The translations under genes and the position numbers were made by a program. Positions 25,371-34,784 of a DNA stretch of 64,000 bases are shown piece after piece. The stretch comes from Actinomarinicola tropica (GTDB lineage: Bacteria > Actinomycetota > Acidimicrobiia > Acidimicrobiales > SKKL01), in the NCBI RefSeq assembly GCF_009650215.1, contig NZ_CP045851.1, forward strand, positions 372,001 to 436,000, in the 5' to 3' direction. How positions within the stretch are numbered: position 1 is the first letter of the stretch; each line of letters opens with the position of its first letter. A model generated the notes under the pieces. The model did not search any database. It had not been told where the DNA came from and saw only the letters and a list, made by a program, of their open reading frames with translations.

Positions 25371-26552
25371 ATGCTACCTCCCGAACCGACCGGCTCCCCG
25401 AGCCTCACCACGTCGTCGGCCGCGTCGGCGCCTCCCCCGCAGCCGCCGGTCGTGCACCCCGCGCCGGGGTCTCGGCGTCGGCGCCGGTGGGCGTGGGCGC
25501 TCTCGGTCCTGGCGTTCGTGCTCGTGGCCTCGGGCATCGCCGTCGCGGTGGTGCAGATCCCCTACTACTCCTTCTCGCCCGGCTCGCTGCGCCCCACCAG
25601 CGACCTGGTGCGCATCGACGGCCCACGGATCTACGACCCCGACGGCGACGTGCTGCTGACCACGGTCTCGATCTCGAGCCGACGGCTCACGATCTTCGAG
25701 GCGTTCCTCGGTTGGCTCGACCCGACGGTCACCGTCGTGCCCGAGGAGGAGGTCCTCGGACCGCAGGGCCACGACCGCGAGGCCACCCGGCAGTTCAACC
25801 TCCAGCTGATGGACACCTCCAAGGAGGTCGCCACGTACGTCGCGCTCGACCGGCTCGGCTACGAGGTGTCGCTCACCGGCACCGGCGCCCAGGTGATCGA
25901 GGTCGTGCCGGGGTCGGCCGCGGACGGGGTCGTCGAGCCGGGCGACACGATCGTCGCCGTCGACGGCAGCCCCGTGGCGCTGGCGAGCGACCTCGGTTCG
26001 GCGATCGACGAGATGTCGCCCGGGGACGAGATCGTGCTGACCGTCGAGCCGCTCGGCGAGGAGGGCACGGAGGAGCGCCCGGTCGAGCTCGGTGCCCGGG
26101 AGGACGATCCGGACGCCGCGCTCCTCGGCGTGACGATGCAGACCCGCGACGGTGCGTTCGTCTTCCCGTTCGACGTCGAGTTCGCCACCGGCCAGGTGGG
26201 CGGGCCGTCGGCCGGGCTCAGCTTCACCCTCGTCCTGCTCGACATGTTGACGCCGGGCGAGCTCACCGGCGGTGAGGTGATCGCCGCCACGGGCACGATC
26301 GACGCCGATGGCGTCGTGGGCCCGATCGGCGGCATCGAGCAGAAGGCCGCAGCCGCCCGCCGCGACGGGATCGACCTGTTCCTCGTGCCCGCGGCGACGG
26401 CGCCGAACGAGCTCGAGGCCGCCCGGCGACAGGCCGGGGACGAGGTCGAGATCGTGCTCGTCGAGGACCTCGACGACGCCCTCGAGGTGCTCGAGGCGCG
26501 GGGCGGCGACCCCCTCCCGGAGCCCACGGTGGAGGCGGCCGAGGCGGCCTGA
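25371..26552 (+). CDS. PDZ-domain Lon-like (S16) membrane protease, YlbL type
   Basis: A 393-residue membrane-anchored serine protease. After a proline-rich N-terminus, a membrane helix lies at about 44-62. A PDZ domain (GAQVIEVVPGSAADGVVEPG onward) follows and then a Lon proteolytic domain with the Ser-Lys dyad: S280 in GGPSAGLSF and K325 in IGGIEQKAAAA. This layout matches YlbL/SdrC-type proteins that cleave membrane-associated substrates. A 16-base palindrome lies just after its stop. Confidence 0.9.
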   Translation: MLPPEPTGSPSLTTSSAASAPPPQPPVVHPAPGSRRRRRWAWALSVLAFVLVASGIAVAVVQIPYYSFSPGSLRPTSDLVRIDGPRIYDPDGDVLLTTVSISSRRLTIFEAFLGWLDPTVTVVPEEEVLGPQGHDREATRQFNLQLMDTSKEVATYVALDRLGYEVSLTGTGAQVIEVVPGSAADGVVEPGDTIVAVDGSPVALASDLGSAIDEMSPGDEIVLTVEPLGEEGTEERPVELGAREDDPDAALLGVTMQTRDGAFVFPFDVEFATGQVGGPSAGLSFTLVLLDMLTPGELTGGEVIAATGTIDADGVVGPIGGIEQKAAAARRDGIDLFLVPAATAPNELEAARRQAGDEVEIVLVEDLDDALEVLEARGGDPLPEPTVEAAEAA

Positions 26553-26582
26553 GGCGTCCCCCCGATCGGGGGGCGACGGTCG

Positions 26583-26588
26583 TACGAT
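26583..26588 (+). promoter_or_regulatory. -10 hexamer (TACGAT) of the DivIVA gene
   Basis: TACGAT is 7 bases before ATG 26596 with no ribosome site. A 16-base palindrome (26558-26573, six C, GATC, six G) lies just upstream between the two genes and could end the PDZ-Lon transcript. Confidence 0.5.
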
Positions 26589-26595
26589 CGGCGCG

Positions 26596-28554
26596 ATGGC
26601 CGACCTCCCGTCCGATCCCGGCGCGCTCGATCCCGACTCGATCGGGCGGCGCGAGTTCACGACGACGTTCCGCGGGTTCGACCAGCAGGAGGTGCGCGCC
26701 TTCCTCAACGAGCTCGGGCGGGAGCTGCGCATGTCGGCGACGCGCGAGGCCGACCTGCGTCGCCAGCTGTCCGACGCCGAGGCGCGCGCCGGCGCCGCCG
26801 AGGAGCCCGACGAGAGCCGACTGACGGCGCTGCTCGGCGAGGAGACCGCTCGCATCCTCGACGCCGCCCGCGAGGCCGCCGCCGAGATCCGGGGCAAGGC
26901 CGAGACCAAGACGGCCCAGCTGGTGCGGGAGGCCCAGGACGAGGCCGCGGTGATGACGAGCGAGGCGTCGGAGGTTCTGCGCCTGCGCACCACCGAGGCC
27001 GAGGAGGCGGCGGCGGAGATCCGCAGCACCGCCGAGGCCGAGCGCGACCGCCTGCTGTCCGACGCCAACACCGAAGCCGACCGGGTGCTCACCGAGGCCC
27101 GGGCCGAGGCGGAGCGGCTCGTCGCCGAGGCGATCGAGGAGGCCGAGCGGCTCCGTGCCGAGTCGGAGTCGGCGCACGAGCAGGCGGCGGCCGAGGCCGC
27201 CGCGGCCGTGGAAGCGGGCCGGCAGGAGGGCCGCGAGATGGTGTCGGAGGCCCAGGTGGTGCGGGAGCGCATCCTCACCGACCTGGCTCGGCGCCGGAAG
27301 TCGGCCCGCGCCCAGCTCGAGCAGCTGCGCGCTGCGCGCGAGCGGCTCCTCGAGGCCTACGCCGTCGTGCGCCGCACCGTCGACGAGGCGACGACCGAGC
27401 TCGACCTGGCGGTGCCCGCCGCCCGGCGCGCCGCGGAGGCCGCGGGCCGGCGCGTCGAGGACGAGGACGAGATGTCGGTCGAGGAGATCGAGGCCGAGCT
27501 CGACGCCGGTCGCTTCGCCGGTCTGCCGCTGCTCGACACCGGCGAGGTCGAGCGGGTGCCGGCTCCGTCAGAGCCCGCGGCAGCGGCGGAGCCGGAGCCG
27601 GAGCCGGTGGCAGAGGCCGAGCCCGACGCCGAGCCGGAGATGGAGCCCGCGGCCGTCGCGGAGCCCGAGGCCGAGCCGGAGCCGGAGCCGGTCGCCGAGA
27701 CCGAGCCGGAGCCCGACGACGAGCCCGACGCCGAGGTCGAGGACGAGGCCACGGTCACCGACATCTTCGCCCGCCTCCGCGCCGAGGTCCCCGAGCCCGA
27801 CGAGGCCGACGAGGACGGCGACGAGCTGGACGTCGAGGCCGACGAGGCCGCTCCCGCCGACGAGGCCGCGCCCGAGGACGAGGACCACGAGGAGACCGTC
27901 CTCGAGCGGCGCGATCGCGACGCGGTGCCGCTCGAGCGCGACCTGGCCCGGATGCTCAAGCGCCAGCTGGCCGACGACGAGAACGACAAGCTCGACCTCA
28001 TCCGCCGCCGCGGCAAGAAGGACCCGGTCGACGCCGTGCTCGGCGAGTCCGACGCCCACCGTGCGGCCTACGCCGACGTCGTCCGCGACGTGCTCGCCGC
28101 AGCGGCCGAGGCCGGTGCCGGGTTCGCCGGGAGCCTCCTCGAGGACGACGGCATCGAACCCCAGCCGGCCGACGTCGACGTCGAGGACCTCGTCGACGAG
28201 CTGGTCGTGGCGCTCGTCGACCCGATCCGGGACAAGGTCGAGGACCTCCTCGAGGGGTCCGAGGGCGACGATGCGCTCGACGGCGTGCGGGCCTGCTACC
28301 GCCAGTGGAAGGGCCGCACCGGCGACCTCGCCGGCCAGTACGTGCACGCCGCGCTGAACCGCGGGGTGTACGCGGCGATCCCCGACGGCACCCCCGTCAG
28401 CTGGGTCCTCGACGACAGCGCGGGGCCCTGCCCCGACGGCGCCGACGACGCGCTCGGCGGCGCGATCCCGAAGGGTGAGGAGTTCCCGACGGGGCACCTC
28501 CACCCGCCCGCGCACGGCAACTGCCGCTGCCTGCTCGTTCCAGGCGTCCTCTAG
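26596..28554 (+). CDS. DivIVA-domain coiled-coil protein with phage-head-like C-terminus
   Basis: A 652-residue protein. The DivIVA membrane-targeting domain is at about 17-45 (FTTTFRGFDQQEVRAFL). A long Ala/Glu/Arg coiled coil spans about 45-290, then an acidic Glu-Pro-rich linker covers about 325-430. The C-terminal domain (about 450-652) is helical and ends with CPDG ... HLHPPAHGNCRCLLVP. That last part resembles the zinc-binding end of Mu F/SPP1 gp7 minor head proteins (HPNCRC). DivIVA proteins mark curved or polar membrane and organise growth. The role of the extra domain is unknown. Leaderless start after TACGAT. Confidence 0.82.
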   Translation: MADLPSDPGALDPDSIGRREFTTTFRGFDQQEVRAFLNELGRELRMSATREADLRRQLSDAEARAGAAEEPDESRLTALLGEETARILDAAREAAAEIRGKAETKTAQLVREAQDEAAVMTSEASEVLRLRTTEAEEAAAEIRSTAEAERDRLLSDANTEADRVLTEARAEAERLVAEAIEEAERLRAESESAHEQAAAEAAAAVEAGRQEGREMVSEAQVVRERILTDLARRRKSARAQLEQLRAARERLLEAYAVVRRTVDEATTELDLAVPAARRAAEAAGRRVEDEDEMSVEEIEAELDAGRFAGLPLLDTGEVERVPAPSEPAAAAEPEPEPVAEAEPDAEPEMEPAAVAEPEAEPEPEPVAETEPEPDDEPDAEVEDEATVTDIFARLRAEVPEPDEADEDGDELDVEADEAAPADEAAPEDEDHEETVLERRDRDAVPLERDLARMLKRQLADDENDKLDLIRRRGKKDPVDAVLGESDAHRAAYADVVRDVLAAAAEAGAGFAGSLLEDDGIEPQPADVDVEDLVDELVVALVDPIRDKVEDLLEGSEGDDALDGVRACYRQWKGRTGDLAGQYVHAALNRGVYAAIPDGTPVSWVLDDSAGPCPDGADDALGGAIPKGEEFPTGHLHPPAHGNCRCLLVPGVL

Positions 28555-28557
28555 GCT
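28552..28557 (+). promoter_or_regulatory. -10 hexamer (TAGGCT) of the UPF0182 gene
   Basis: TAGGCT overlaps the DivIVA stop codon and lies 8 bases before ATG 28566; no ribosome site is seen. Confidence 0.45.
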
Positions 28558-28565
28558 CCGGGCCC

Positions 28566-31500
28566 ATGCGGCCCCCCACCCAGATGCCTCGTCCCCCGCG
28601 CCGGTCGTCGAACCGGGGGCGGATCATCCTCGTGGTCGTCCTCGTCGCGGCGTTCCTGCTCGTCACGTCGCTGCGGGGGATCGCCGGCGTCTACACGGAC
28701 TACCTCTGGTTCGACGCCCTCGAGCTGGGCGAGGTGTGGACGGGCGTCGTCGGCGCCCAGATCATCCTGGCGACGATCTTCGTCTCGCTGTTCTTCGTGC
28801 TGATGTTCGCCAACCTGTGGGTGGCCGACCGCCTCGCCCCACGGTTCCGCCCCACCGGCCCCGAGGAGGAGCTGCTCGAGCGGTACCACGACGTCGTGGG
28901 CCCCCGGGCCAACCTGGTGCGGGCCGGCATCTCCCTCGTCTTCGCCCTCATCGCCGGAGCGGGCACCGCGAGCCAGTGGAACTCGTGGATCCTGTTCCGC
29001 AACCGGGTCGACTTCGGTGTCGACGACCCGCAGTTCGGGATGGACGTCGGCTTCTACGTCTTCCAGCTGCCGTTCCTGTCGTTCCTCACCAGCTGGCTGT
29101 TCGCGGCGTTCATCATCATCCTCATCGTCACCGCCGCCGCGCACTACGTGAACGGCGGCATCCGCGTGCAGATCTCGGGCGAGAGGGTCACCCCGCAGGT
29201 GAAGGCCCACCTGTCGGTGCTGCTCGGCATCCTCGCCCTCGTCCGGGCCGCCGGCTACTGGCTCGACCGCTACGAGCTGAACTTCTCCACCCGGGGCCAC
29301 GTGGACGGCGCCGGCTACACAGACGTCAACGCCCAGCTGCCCGCCATCCAGCTGCTCCTGCTCATCTCGCTCTTCGCCGCTGCGCTGTTCCTCTACAACA
29401 TCCGCCGCCGCGGCTGGGTGCTGCCGGTCGTCGCCGTCGGCCTCTGGGCGTTCGTGTCGATCGTGATGGCCGGCATCTACCCGGCGTTCATCCAGCGGTT
29501 CCAGGTCGACCCGGCCGAGTCCACCCGTGAGGCGCCCTACATCGAGCGCAACATGGAGGCGACCCGCCAGGCGATGGGCATCGACGACGTCGAGGTGCGC
29601 GACTTCGCCTACCAGCCGACGCTCGACGCCGAGGACATCCAGAACAACCAGGACATCATCCGCAACATCCGCCTGCTCGACCCGACGATCGTCAACGACA
29701 CGTTCCAGCGGCTCCAGGCCGACTTCGGCTTCTACCGGTTCAACGACCTCGACGTCGACCGCTACATGATCGACGGCGAGCTCACCCAGGTCGTCGTCGG
29801 CGCCCGGGAGCTGAACCCCGACGGCATCCCGATCGACTCCTGGGAGGGCCAGACCCTCGCCTACACCCACGGCTACGGCCCGGTGGTCGCCCCGTCGAAC
29901 GCCATCGACGCGTCGGGCCGCCCGAGCTTCGTCGTCGGCGAGGTCCCGATCGAGGGCGACGCCAACATCGGCCGCGAGATCACCCAGCCCCAGATCTACT
30001 TCGGCGAGCAGCTCTCGGGGTACTCGATCGTCAACACCGATCGGCGCGAGATCGACTACGAGGTCAACACCCCGGAGGGCGAGGACGAGGAGGCCGCGGT
30101 CGTCGAGTACACCGGCGACAACGGCGTGCAGGTCGGGTCGTGGCTGCGCCGGGCGGCGTTCGCGCTGCGCTTCGCCGACTACAACCCGCTGATCTCCGAC
30201 TACATCCGGTCGGACTCGCAGATCCTCTACATCCGCGACGTGCGCGAGCGGCTCGAGACGGTGGCGCCGTTCATCCACTTCGACGCCGACCCCTACGCGG
30301 TCGTCATCGACGGCGGCGTGTCGTTCGTCGTCGACGGCTACACGACCACCGACCGCTACCCCTACGCGCAGCGGGCCGACCGCGAGCAGCTGCAGCCGGG
30401 GAGCGGGCTCGACCACGACTTCAACTACGTGCGCAACTCGGTCAAGGCCGTCGTGAACGGCTACGACGGGGAGGTCACCCTCTACGTCGTCGACGACGAG
30501 GACCCGCTCGTCCGGGCCTACCGCCAGGCGTTCCCCGGCCTGTTCGCCGACATGGACGAGATGCCGGACGGCCTCGAGGACAACCTTCGCTACCCGGAGG
30601 ACCTGTTCACGATCCAGACCAACATGTTCGGTCGCTACCACCTGACCGAGGTGGCCGAGTTCTACAGCCAGAGCCAGGCATGGGACGTCGCCCAGGACCC
30701 CGGCATCCGGGTGGGCGAGGGCGACACGAGCAACATCACCACCGAGACCGGCGAGGTCACCGGACGCACCCGAGAGGACCGGATCGAGCCGTACTACCTC
30801 CTCATGCGCCTGCCCGAGGAGGAGGAGCAGTCCTTCGTGATGCTCCGGTCCTTCGTGCCCATCTCCCAGAACGACCAGCGCAAGGAGCTGCGCGCCTTCA
30901 TGGTCGCCGAGAGCGACCCCGACGACTACGGGCGCCTCGTCACCTACGTCACCCCGGGCACCGACGTCGACGGTCCTGGCATCGTCAACGCCAACATCGT
31001 GGCCAACGAGGTGATCGCACCCCAGATCTCCCTCCTCAACCGGGAGGGGTCCGAGGTCCTGCTCGGCGACCTCATCCTCGTGCCGATCGAGGACTCGATC
31101 CTCTACGTGCGGCCCCTCTACACCCAGGCGTCGGGCCAGACCCAGGTGCCCGAGCTGCGCCATGTGATCGTCGCCTCAGGCGAGCGGATCGTCATGGAGG
31201 ACTCTCTCCAGGAGGCGCTCGAGGAGCTGTTCCCGGGTTCGTCGCCGGAGACCCTCGAGGACCCTGAGTTCGTCGAGGGCGAGGAGACCGAGGGTGAGGG
31301 CGAGGAGCCCGCCGAAGGCGAAGGCGAGGAGGGCGAAGGCGAGGGCGAGACGGGTGGCGAGACCGATCCCGAGGTCGAGGCCACCGTCGAGTCGCTGCTC
31401 ACCGAGGCCAACGACCTGCTGGAGGAGGCCGACGCCGCTCTGCGCGACGGCTCGCTGGCCGAGTACGAGCGGCTGGTGAACGAGGCCCGGGACCGGATCG

Positions 31501-31598
31501 CCGAGGCGATCGCCATCCGCGACGGTGAGGGCGAGGACGACGCCGGCGGGGGTGGCGCGACCACGACGACGTCGGCGCCACCGCCGGACTCCACCTGA
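28566..31598 (+). CDS. UPF0182 family large membrane protein
   Basis: A 1010-residue protein of the UPF0182 family. About seven membrane helices occupy the first 310 residues, with YTDYLWFDALELGEVW near residue 42 and FRNRVDFGVDDPQFGMDVGF near 145 as family landmarks. A large extracellular part follows, including YTHGYGPVVAPSN and WLRRAAFALRFADYN. The C-terminus has an acidic Glu/Gly repeat (about 905-935), a short helical segment and a Thr/Pro tail. Function is not established for the family. It is apparently transcribed alone. Confidence 0.93.
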   Translation: MRPPTQMPRPPRRSSNRGRIILVVVLVAAFLLVTSLRGIAGVYTDYLWFDALELGEVWTGVVGAQIILATIFVSLFFVLMFANLWVADRLAPRFRPTGPEEELLERYHDVVGPRANLVRAGISLVFALIAGAGTASQWNSWILFRNRVDFGVDDPQFGMDVGFYVFQLPFLSFLTSWLFAAFIIILIVTAAAHYVNGGIRVQISGERVTPQVKAHLSVLLGILALVRAAGYWLDRYELNFSTRGHVDGAGYTDVNAQLPAIQLLLLISLFAAALFLYNIRRRGWVLPVVAVGLWAFVSIVMAGIYPAFIQRFQVDPAESTREAPYIERNMEATRQAMGIDDVEVRDFAYQPTLDAEDIQNNQDIIRNIRLLDPTIVNDTFQRLQADFGFYRFNDLDVDRYMIDGELTQVVVGARELNPDGIPIDSWEGQTLAYTHGYGPVVAPSNAIDASGRPSFVVGEVPIEGDANIGREITQPQIYFGEQLSGYSIVNTDRREIDYEVNTPEGEDEEAAVVEYTGDNGVQVGSWLRRAAFALRFADYNPLISDYIRSDSQILYIRDVRERLETVAPFIHFDADPYAVVIDGGVSFVVDGYTTTDRYPYAQRADREQLQPGSGLDHDFNYVRNSVKAVVNGYDGEVTLYVVDDEDPLVRAYRQAFPGLFADMDEMPDGLEDNLRYPEDLFTIQTNMFGRYHLTEVAEFYSQSQAWDVAQDPGIRVGEGDTSNITTETGEVTGRTREDRIEPYYLLMRLPEEEEQSFVMLRSFVPISQNDQRKELRAFMVAESDPDDYGRLVTYVTPGTDVDGPGIVNANIVANEVIAPQISLLNREGSEVLLGDLILVPIEDSILYVRPLYTQASGQTQVPELRHVIVASGERIVMEDSLQEALEELFPGSSPETLEDPEFVEGEETEGEGEEPAEGEGEEGEGEGETGGETDPEVEATVESLLTEANDLLEEADAALRDGSLAEYERLVNEARDRIAEAIAIRDGEGEDDAGGGGATTTTSAPPPDST

Positions 31599-31687
31599 CC
31601 GATGGGTTCCGCAGGCTCGGTGCGTCGGTAGGCGTGTCGGCACGGCGCCGGCCCGGCGCCCCGAGCTCGAGCACAGGAGGTGACGTC

Positions 31688-32152
31688 GTGGACATCGGCG
31701 TCCAGCAGGAGGAGACCCGGTCGGTGGCGTTCGTGCGCCGCACCGTCCGCATGGACGAGATCCGTGGGTTGTTCGACGAGGCGTTCGGCAAGCTGCCGGG
31801 CCTGATCGCGGATGCCGGTGGGACGATCACGGCGGCCCCGTTCGGCTGGTACCACGGCATGCCGTCGGACGTGATCGACGTGTCGGTCGGCTTCCCCGTC
31901 GAGGGCATGGCGCCGGGCACGCTCGCCGCCGACGAGGACGTGATGGTCGACGAGCGGATCGGCGGTCGCGCCGTCGTCGCCGTGCACGTCGGGTCCTACG
32001 AGGCCCTGGGCGACAGCTACGGCCAGGTGATGGCGTGGATCGAGGAGAACGGCGAGGTGCCCCGCGACGACTTCTGGGAGGAGTACGTCTCGGATCCGAC
32101 CGAGACGTCCGAGTCCGAGCTCCAGACGCGCATCGTCGTCCCCGTCCGCTGA
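31688..32152 (+). CDS. GyrI-like / AraC effector-binding domain protein
   Basis: A 154-residue single-domain protein of the GyrI-like superfamily that binds small molecules in a cleft between two repeats. Family-like features are FGWYHGMPSDVIDVSVGFPV and AVVAVHVGSYEALGDSYGQVMAWIEENG. GTG 31688 is certain because an extended AGGAGGTGA ribosome site lies directly upstream. There is no DNA-binding domain, so it may sense or sequester a ligand. Ligand unknown. Confidence 0.8.
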   Translation: MDIGVQQEETRSVAFVRRTVRMDEIRGLFDEAFGKLPGLIADAGGTITAAPFGWYHGMPSDVIDVSVGFPVEGMAPGTLAADEDVMVDERIGGRAVVAVHVGSYEALGDSYGQVMAWIEENGEVPRDDFWEEYVSDPTETSESELQTRIVVPVR

Positions 32153-32187
32153 CGCCCTCGCTCCTTCCCCGGCGCGGCCCTTGGGAA

Positions 32188-32271
32188 GCCGCACCACCGC
32201 CAGCCGTGCGGCGCCTCCCCCTCCACCGCCCATGGGGAGCCGTGCCACCCCATGCGGTGCCCCGGCTCCCC
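32188..32271. repeat. Two adjacent, diverged hairpins
   Basis: The first hairpin pairs GCCGCAC (32188-32194) with GTGCGGC (32206-32212). The second pairs GGGGAGCCG (32234-32242) with CGGCTCCCC (32263-32271). The two are diverged copies of one unit of about 38 bases. They lie between the GyrI-like gene and the initiator tRNA and may terminate the former. Confidence 0.6.
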
Positions 32272-32325
32272 GTGGTCGAGTTGCGGAACGCCAGAGGGCG
32301 CCGGTAGGGTCCTACACCTGTTCGC

Positions 32326-32402
<77 letters not shown>

Positions 32403-32413
32403 ACGTGTGAGTG

Positions 32414-32440
32414 AAGGCCCAGGTGAGCGACCTGGGCCTT
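32414..32440. terminator. Hairpin terminator between tRNA and integrase
   Basis: AAGGCCCAGGT (32414-32424) and ACCTGGGCCTT (32430-32440) form a perfect 11-base stem with loop GAGCG. It can serve the tRNA on the plus strand and the integrase, which ends at 32467, on the minus strand. Confidence 0.8.
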
Positions 32441-32466
32441 CCTCGTTCCCGGGGCGTTCCTCCGGA

Positions 32467-33684
32467 TCAGGCCGCCTTCCTCCGGCTGTTCCCTCGACGT
32501 TCCACCGGCGTCTTCTTGGCCTGCTTGGTGCCCTTCGCCGTGGTCGTCGGACGCGGATTGGCGAGGCGCTCGGCGGTGCGTGCCGCGTCGGCCTGCATGC
32601 CAGGCAGGACGTGCTGGTAGGTCTGCAGCGTGTGGGCGATGTGGGCGTGGCCGAGCCGCTCGGAGACGACCTTGACCGGGACGCCTGCGGCGATGAGCAG
32701 GCTGCCGTGGGTATGGCGCAGGTCGTGGAACCGCATCGTGGGGATGCCGGCGTTGTGGGCGATCCGCCGGAACGCTTCGTAGACGGCATGGGGGTGGACT
32801 GGTTGGCCGTCGCCGTCGGTGAACAGCCACCCGTCGCCGGCATCGATGCCGACGGCGGCGAACTCGGCGGCCTGGTAGGCACGCCAGCCCTCGAGCACAG
32901 CGATGGTGGTCTCGTCGAGCTCGATGGCGCGGCGTGCGGTCTTGGTCTTGCCGCGGGTCTGGTGGACCTCGTAACCGACCGCGACCAGTCCCCGGTTGAG
33001 GTGCAGCCGCTGCTTCTTCACGTCGAGGTCGCCCCACTTCAGCCCGAGGACCTCGTTGCGGCGCATCCCGGTCATGGCGGTGAGCCAGTAGATCGGGAAG
33101 AACCGATGCCCCGCTGCGGTGCGCAGCAGCCGGCGCAGCTCCTCGTCGGTCAGCGACATGCCCTCGATCCGCTGGAGCGAGCGCTGCTTGGGTGCGTGAG
33201 CGACGAGCGCGACGTTGCGGGTCACCAGGCCGCGGCGGTGTGCGTCGGTGAGTGCGCCGCGGATGACGAGGTGGATCTCATAGACGGTCTTCGGTGACAG
33301 GCCGCGCCCGGTCTCGGGGTGCAGGAGCAGGTCGTAGAGCGCCTCGATCTGCTGGTATCGCAGCCGCCGGATGCTGGTCCGCCCGAGGACGGGCAGGATG
33401 TGGCGCTGCACGTTGCGCTCGTAGCCCCGGTAGGTGCTGGTAGCGAGGTGCAGCTTCTTGGCCGGTAGCCACTGGCTGGTCAGGTAGGCGCCGAAGGTCA
33501 GCGACCGCACGGCGTCGAGCCGCTTGTTCTCGGCGGTGGCCAGTTGCTTGGCGAGCTTCTCGGCCTTGGCCCGGTCGGTGCCGGCCGGGTGCCAGCGGCG
33601 AACGTCCTTGCCCGTGATCGGGTCGCGGCCCTCGTAGATGACGGCGTAGAACCGGTCCCGGCGTTGTGCGACGTATCCCTTCAT
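32467..33684 (-). CDS. Tyrosine-type phage integrase
   Basis: A 405-residue tyrosine recombinase. An N-terminal arm-binding region (about 1-55, AVIYEGRDPITGKDVRRWHP) and a core-binding SAM-like domain (about 60-160) precede the catalytic domain with R208 (TGMRRNE), K248, H320-x2-R323 (FHDLRH), H346 (RLGH) and nucleophile Y356. The tail is Lys/Arg-rich. ATG 33684 has AAGGAGG 6 bases upstream. It should catalyse insertion into, and with an excisionase excision from, the adjacent initiator tRNA. No excisionase gene is recognised. Confidence 0.95.
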   Translation of the reverse strand: MKGYVAQRRDRFYAVIYEGRDPITGKDVRRWHPAGTDRAKAEKLAKQLATAENKRLDAVRSLTFGAYLTSQWLPAKKLHLATSTYRGYERNVQRHILPVLGRTSIRRLRYQQIEALYDLLLHPETGRGLSPKTVYEIHLVIRGALTDAHRRGLVTRNVALVAHAPKQRSLQRIEGMSLTDEELRRLLRTAAGHRFFPIYWLTAMTGMRRNEVLGLKWGDLDVKKQRLHLNRGLVAVGYEVHQTRGKTKTARRAIELDETTIAVLEGWRAYQAAEFAAVGIDAGDGWLFTDGDGQPVHPHAVYEAFRRIAHNAGIPTMRFHDLRHTHGSLLIAAGVPVKVVSERLGHAHIAHTLQTYQHVLPGMQADAARTAERLANPRPTTTAKGTKQAKKTPVERRGNSRRKAA

Positions 33685-33983
33685 GGTGTGCCTCCTTCTG
33701 GTGTGGGCCCGGTGGTCGGGACCTCGGAGGAACCATCGGTAGAACGTGGCGATGGCGGCTGCTGGTCCGGTGGCGTGCAGGTTGCGGGGCCGGAGCCGTG
33801 GGGCATTCGGCGGATGCACCTGACGGGCGCCACGGGTGGCCGGGCCCGGTCCCGATGCCGGGTTCTCCGGTGGCGGCGACGGTGCTGGTCGGCTCCGCCC
33901 GGTGGCCGTTCCGGCAGAGTTGGGGGCCGCGGCGTGCGCCCGTCGACCGGCCCAGGTCGGGCCTGGGTTGGCCGGCGCGGTGG
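33685..33983. other. 299-base gap upstream of the integrase
   Basis: Reading frames stay open here on the minus strand, but their translations are Pro/Arg-rich low complexity without motifs. Apart from the integrase ribosome site at its left edge I see no gene or repeat. A short excisionase cannot be excluded. Confidence 0.4.
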
Positions 33984-34616
33984 CTACCGGGCGTCGGCGT
34001 CGCGCTGGAACGGGTGGGAGCTGCGGCCGGCGATGGGTCGGTTCCGTTGGTCGGCCCATCGGCGCAGCCCGGTCCTGGTCGCCCGCCGCAGCCGCCGCAG
34101 CGCTCGCCGCGCCCGCCGGCCGGCTGGCCCTTCGACGTGCACCCACACCTCCACGGCGTCGCCGTGTCGGGCAGGTGCCGCTTCGGGGAGGGGGGTGGAG
34201 ACGGGTCGCAGTGTGAGCTGGGCGACCATCATCAGGCCTCCGGCGTCGGCGCTGCACCGCACCCCCTGGGACGGAACCCACTGGTGTGACCGCACGATGA
34301 GCCGCACCGGGCGACAGCGGCCGACGGTCAGGAGGTCGCCGGCGCCGAGCTCCGTGCTGGCGTCTGACAGCCGACGCACGCCCGGGCACCAGGCCACCAG
34401 CCCGCCGCCTCGGCGTAGTTGGGCTGCGGCATCGGGGCGTGTGCCGTCGACGATGACCCGCTCGTCCCAGCTCGCGACCACCGCTCGGCCTCGGTGCGAT
34501 GGCCGGTGGCGTCTGCCGAGGGCTCGCCCCGCCATGCGCTCGGCCCGCTCGAGGTCGCCGTCGGCCACCGCGGCCGCGAAGGCTCGGGCCGCGCCATGGC
34601 GCATGCGCCACCTCAT
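33984..34616 (-). CDS. Hypothetical protein of the integrated element, 210 residues
   Basis: Not recognised. An N-terminal helical part (RAFAAAVADGDLERAERMAG) is followed by strands (GDLLTVGRC, VRLIVRSHQWVPS, VEVWVHVEG) and a very basic C-terminus (RRALRRLRRATRTGLRRWA) that could contact nucleic acid. The ATG overlaps the stop of the upstream small gene (ATGA), which supports both as real coupled genes. It is the last gene of a three-gene run on the integrase strand. Confidence 0.5.
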   Translation of the reverse strand: MRWRMRHGAARAFAAAVADGDLERAERMAGRALGRRHRPSHRGRAVVASWDERVIVDGTRPDAAAQLRRGGGLVAWCPGVRRLSDASTELGAGDLLTVGRCRPVRLIVRSHQWVPSQGVRCSADAGGLMMVAQLTLRPVSTPLPEAAPARHGDAVEVWVHVEGPAGRRARRALRRLRRATRTGLRRWADQRNRPIAGRSSHPFQRDADAR

Positions 34617-34783
34617 CCTGGCGGAGTGCTTGCCCCGCGGTGGGCATGGACCGCGCGGGACATGGCCACGATCGAGAGCGCCGCCACGACTGCCACCGCC
34701 ACCACGCCCGTAGCCAGGACGACCGCGTCTCGAACCAACTCCCCCATGCGGGCCAGGTCCTGCAGCGACGACGCTGACGGCAT
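34613..34783 (-). CDS. Small single-helix membrane protein of the element, 56 residues
   Basis: A short protein with one membrane helix (AVVLATGVVAVAVVAALSIV, about residues 20-40) and a basic end. Its start lies one base after the stop of the upstream gene and its stop overlaps the next start, so it sits in a compact operon. Function unknown. Confidence 0.5.
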   Translation of the reverse strand: MPSASSLQDLARMGELVRDAVVLATGVVAVAVVAALSIVAMSRAVHAHRGASTPPG

Positions 34784-34784
34784 G

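Noticed and set aside
27560-27900. Repetitive GAGCCGGAGCC-type DNA that could be a tandem repeat array
   Set aside because: It is the coding sequence of the acidic Glu-Pro linker of the DivIVA protein and stays in frame.
31280-31370. Purine-rich GAGGGCGA repeats
   Set aside because: In-frame Glu/Gly linker of the UPF0182 protein, not an independent repeat element.
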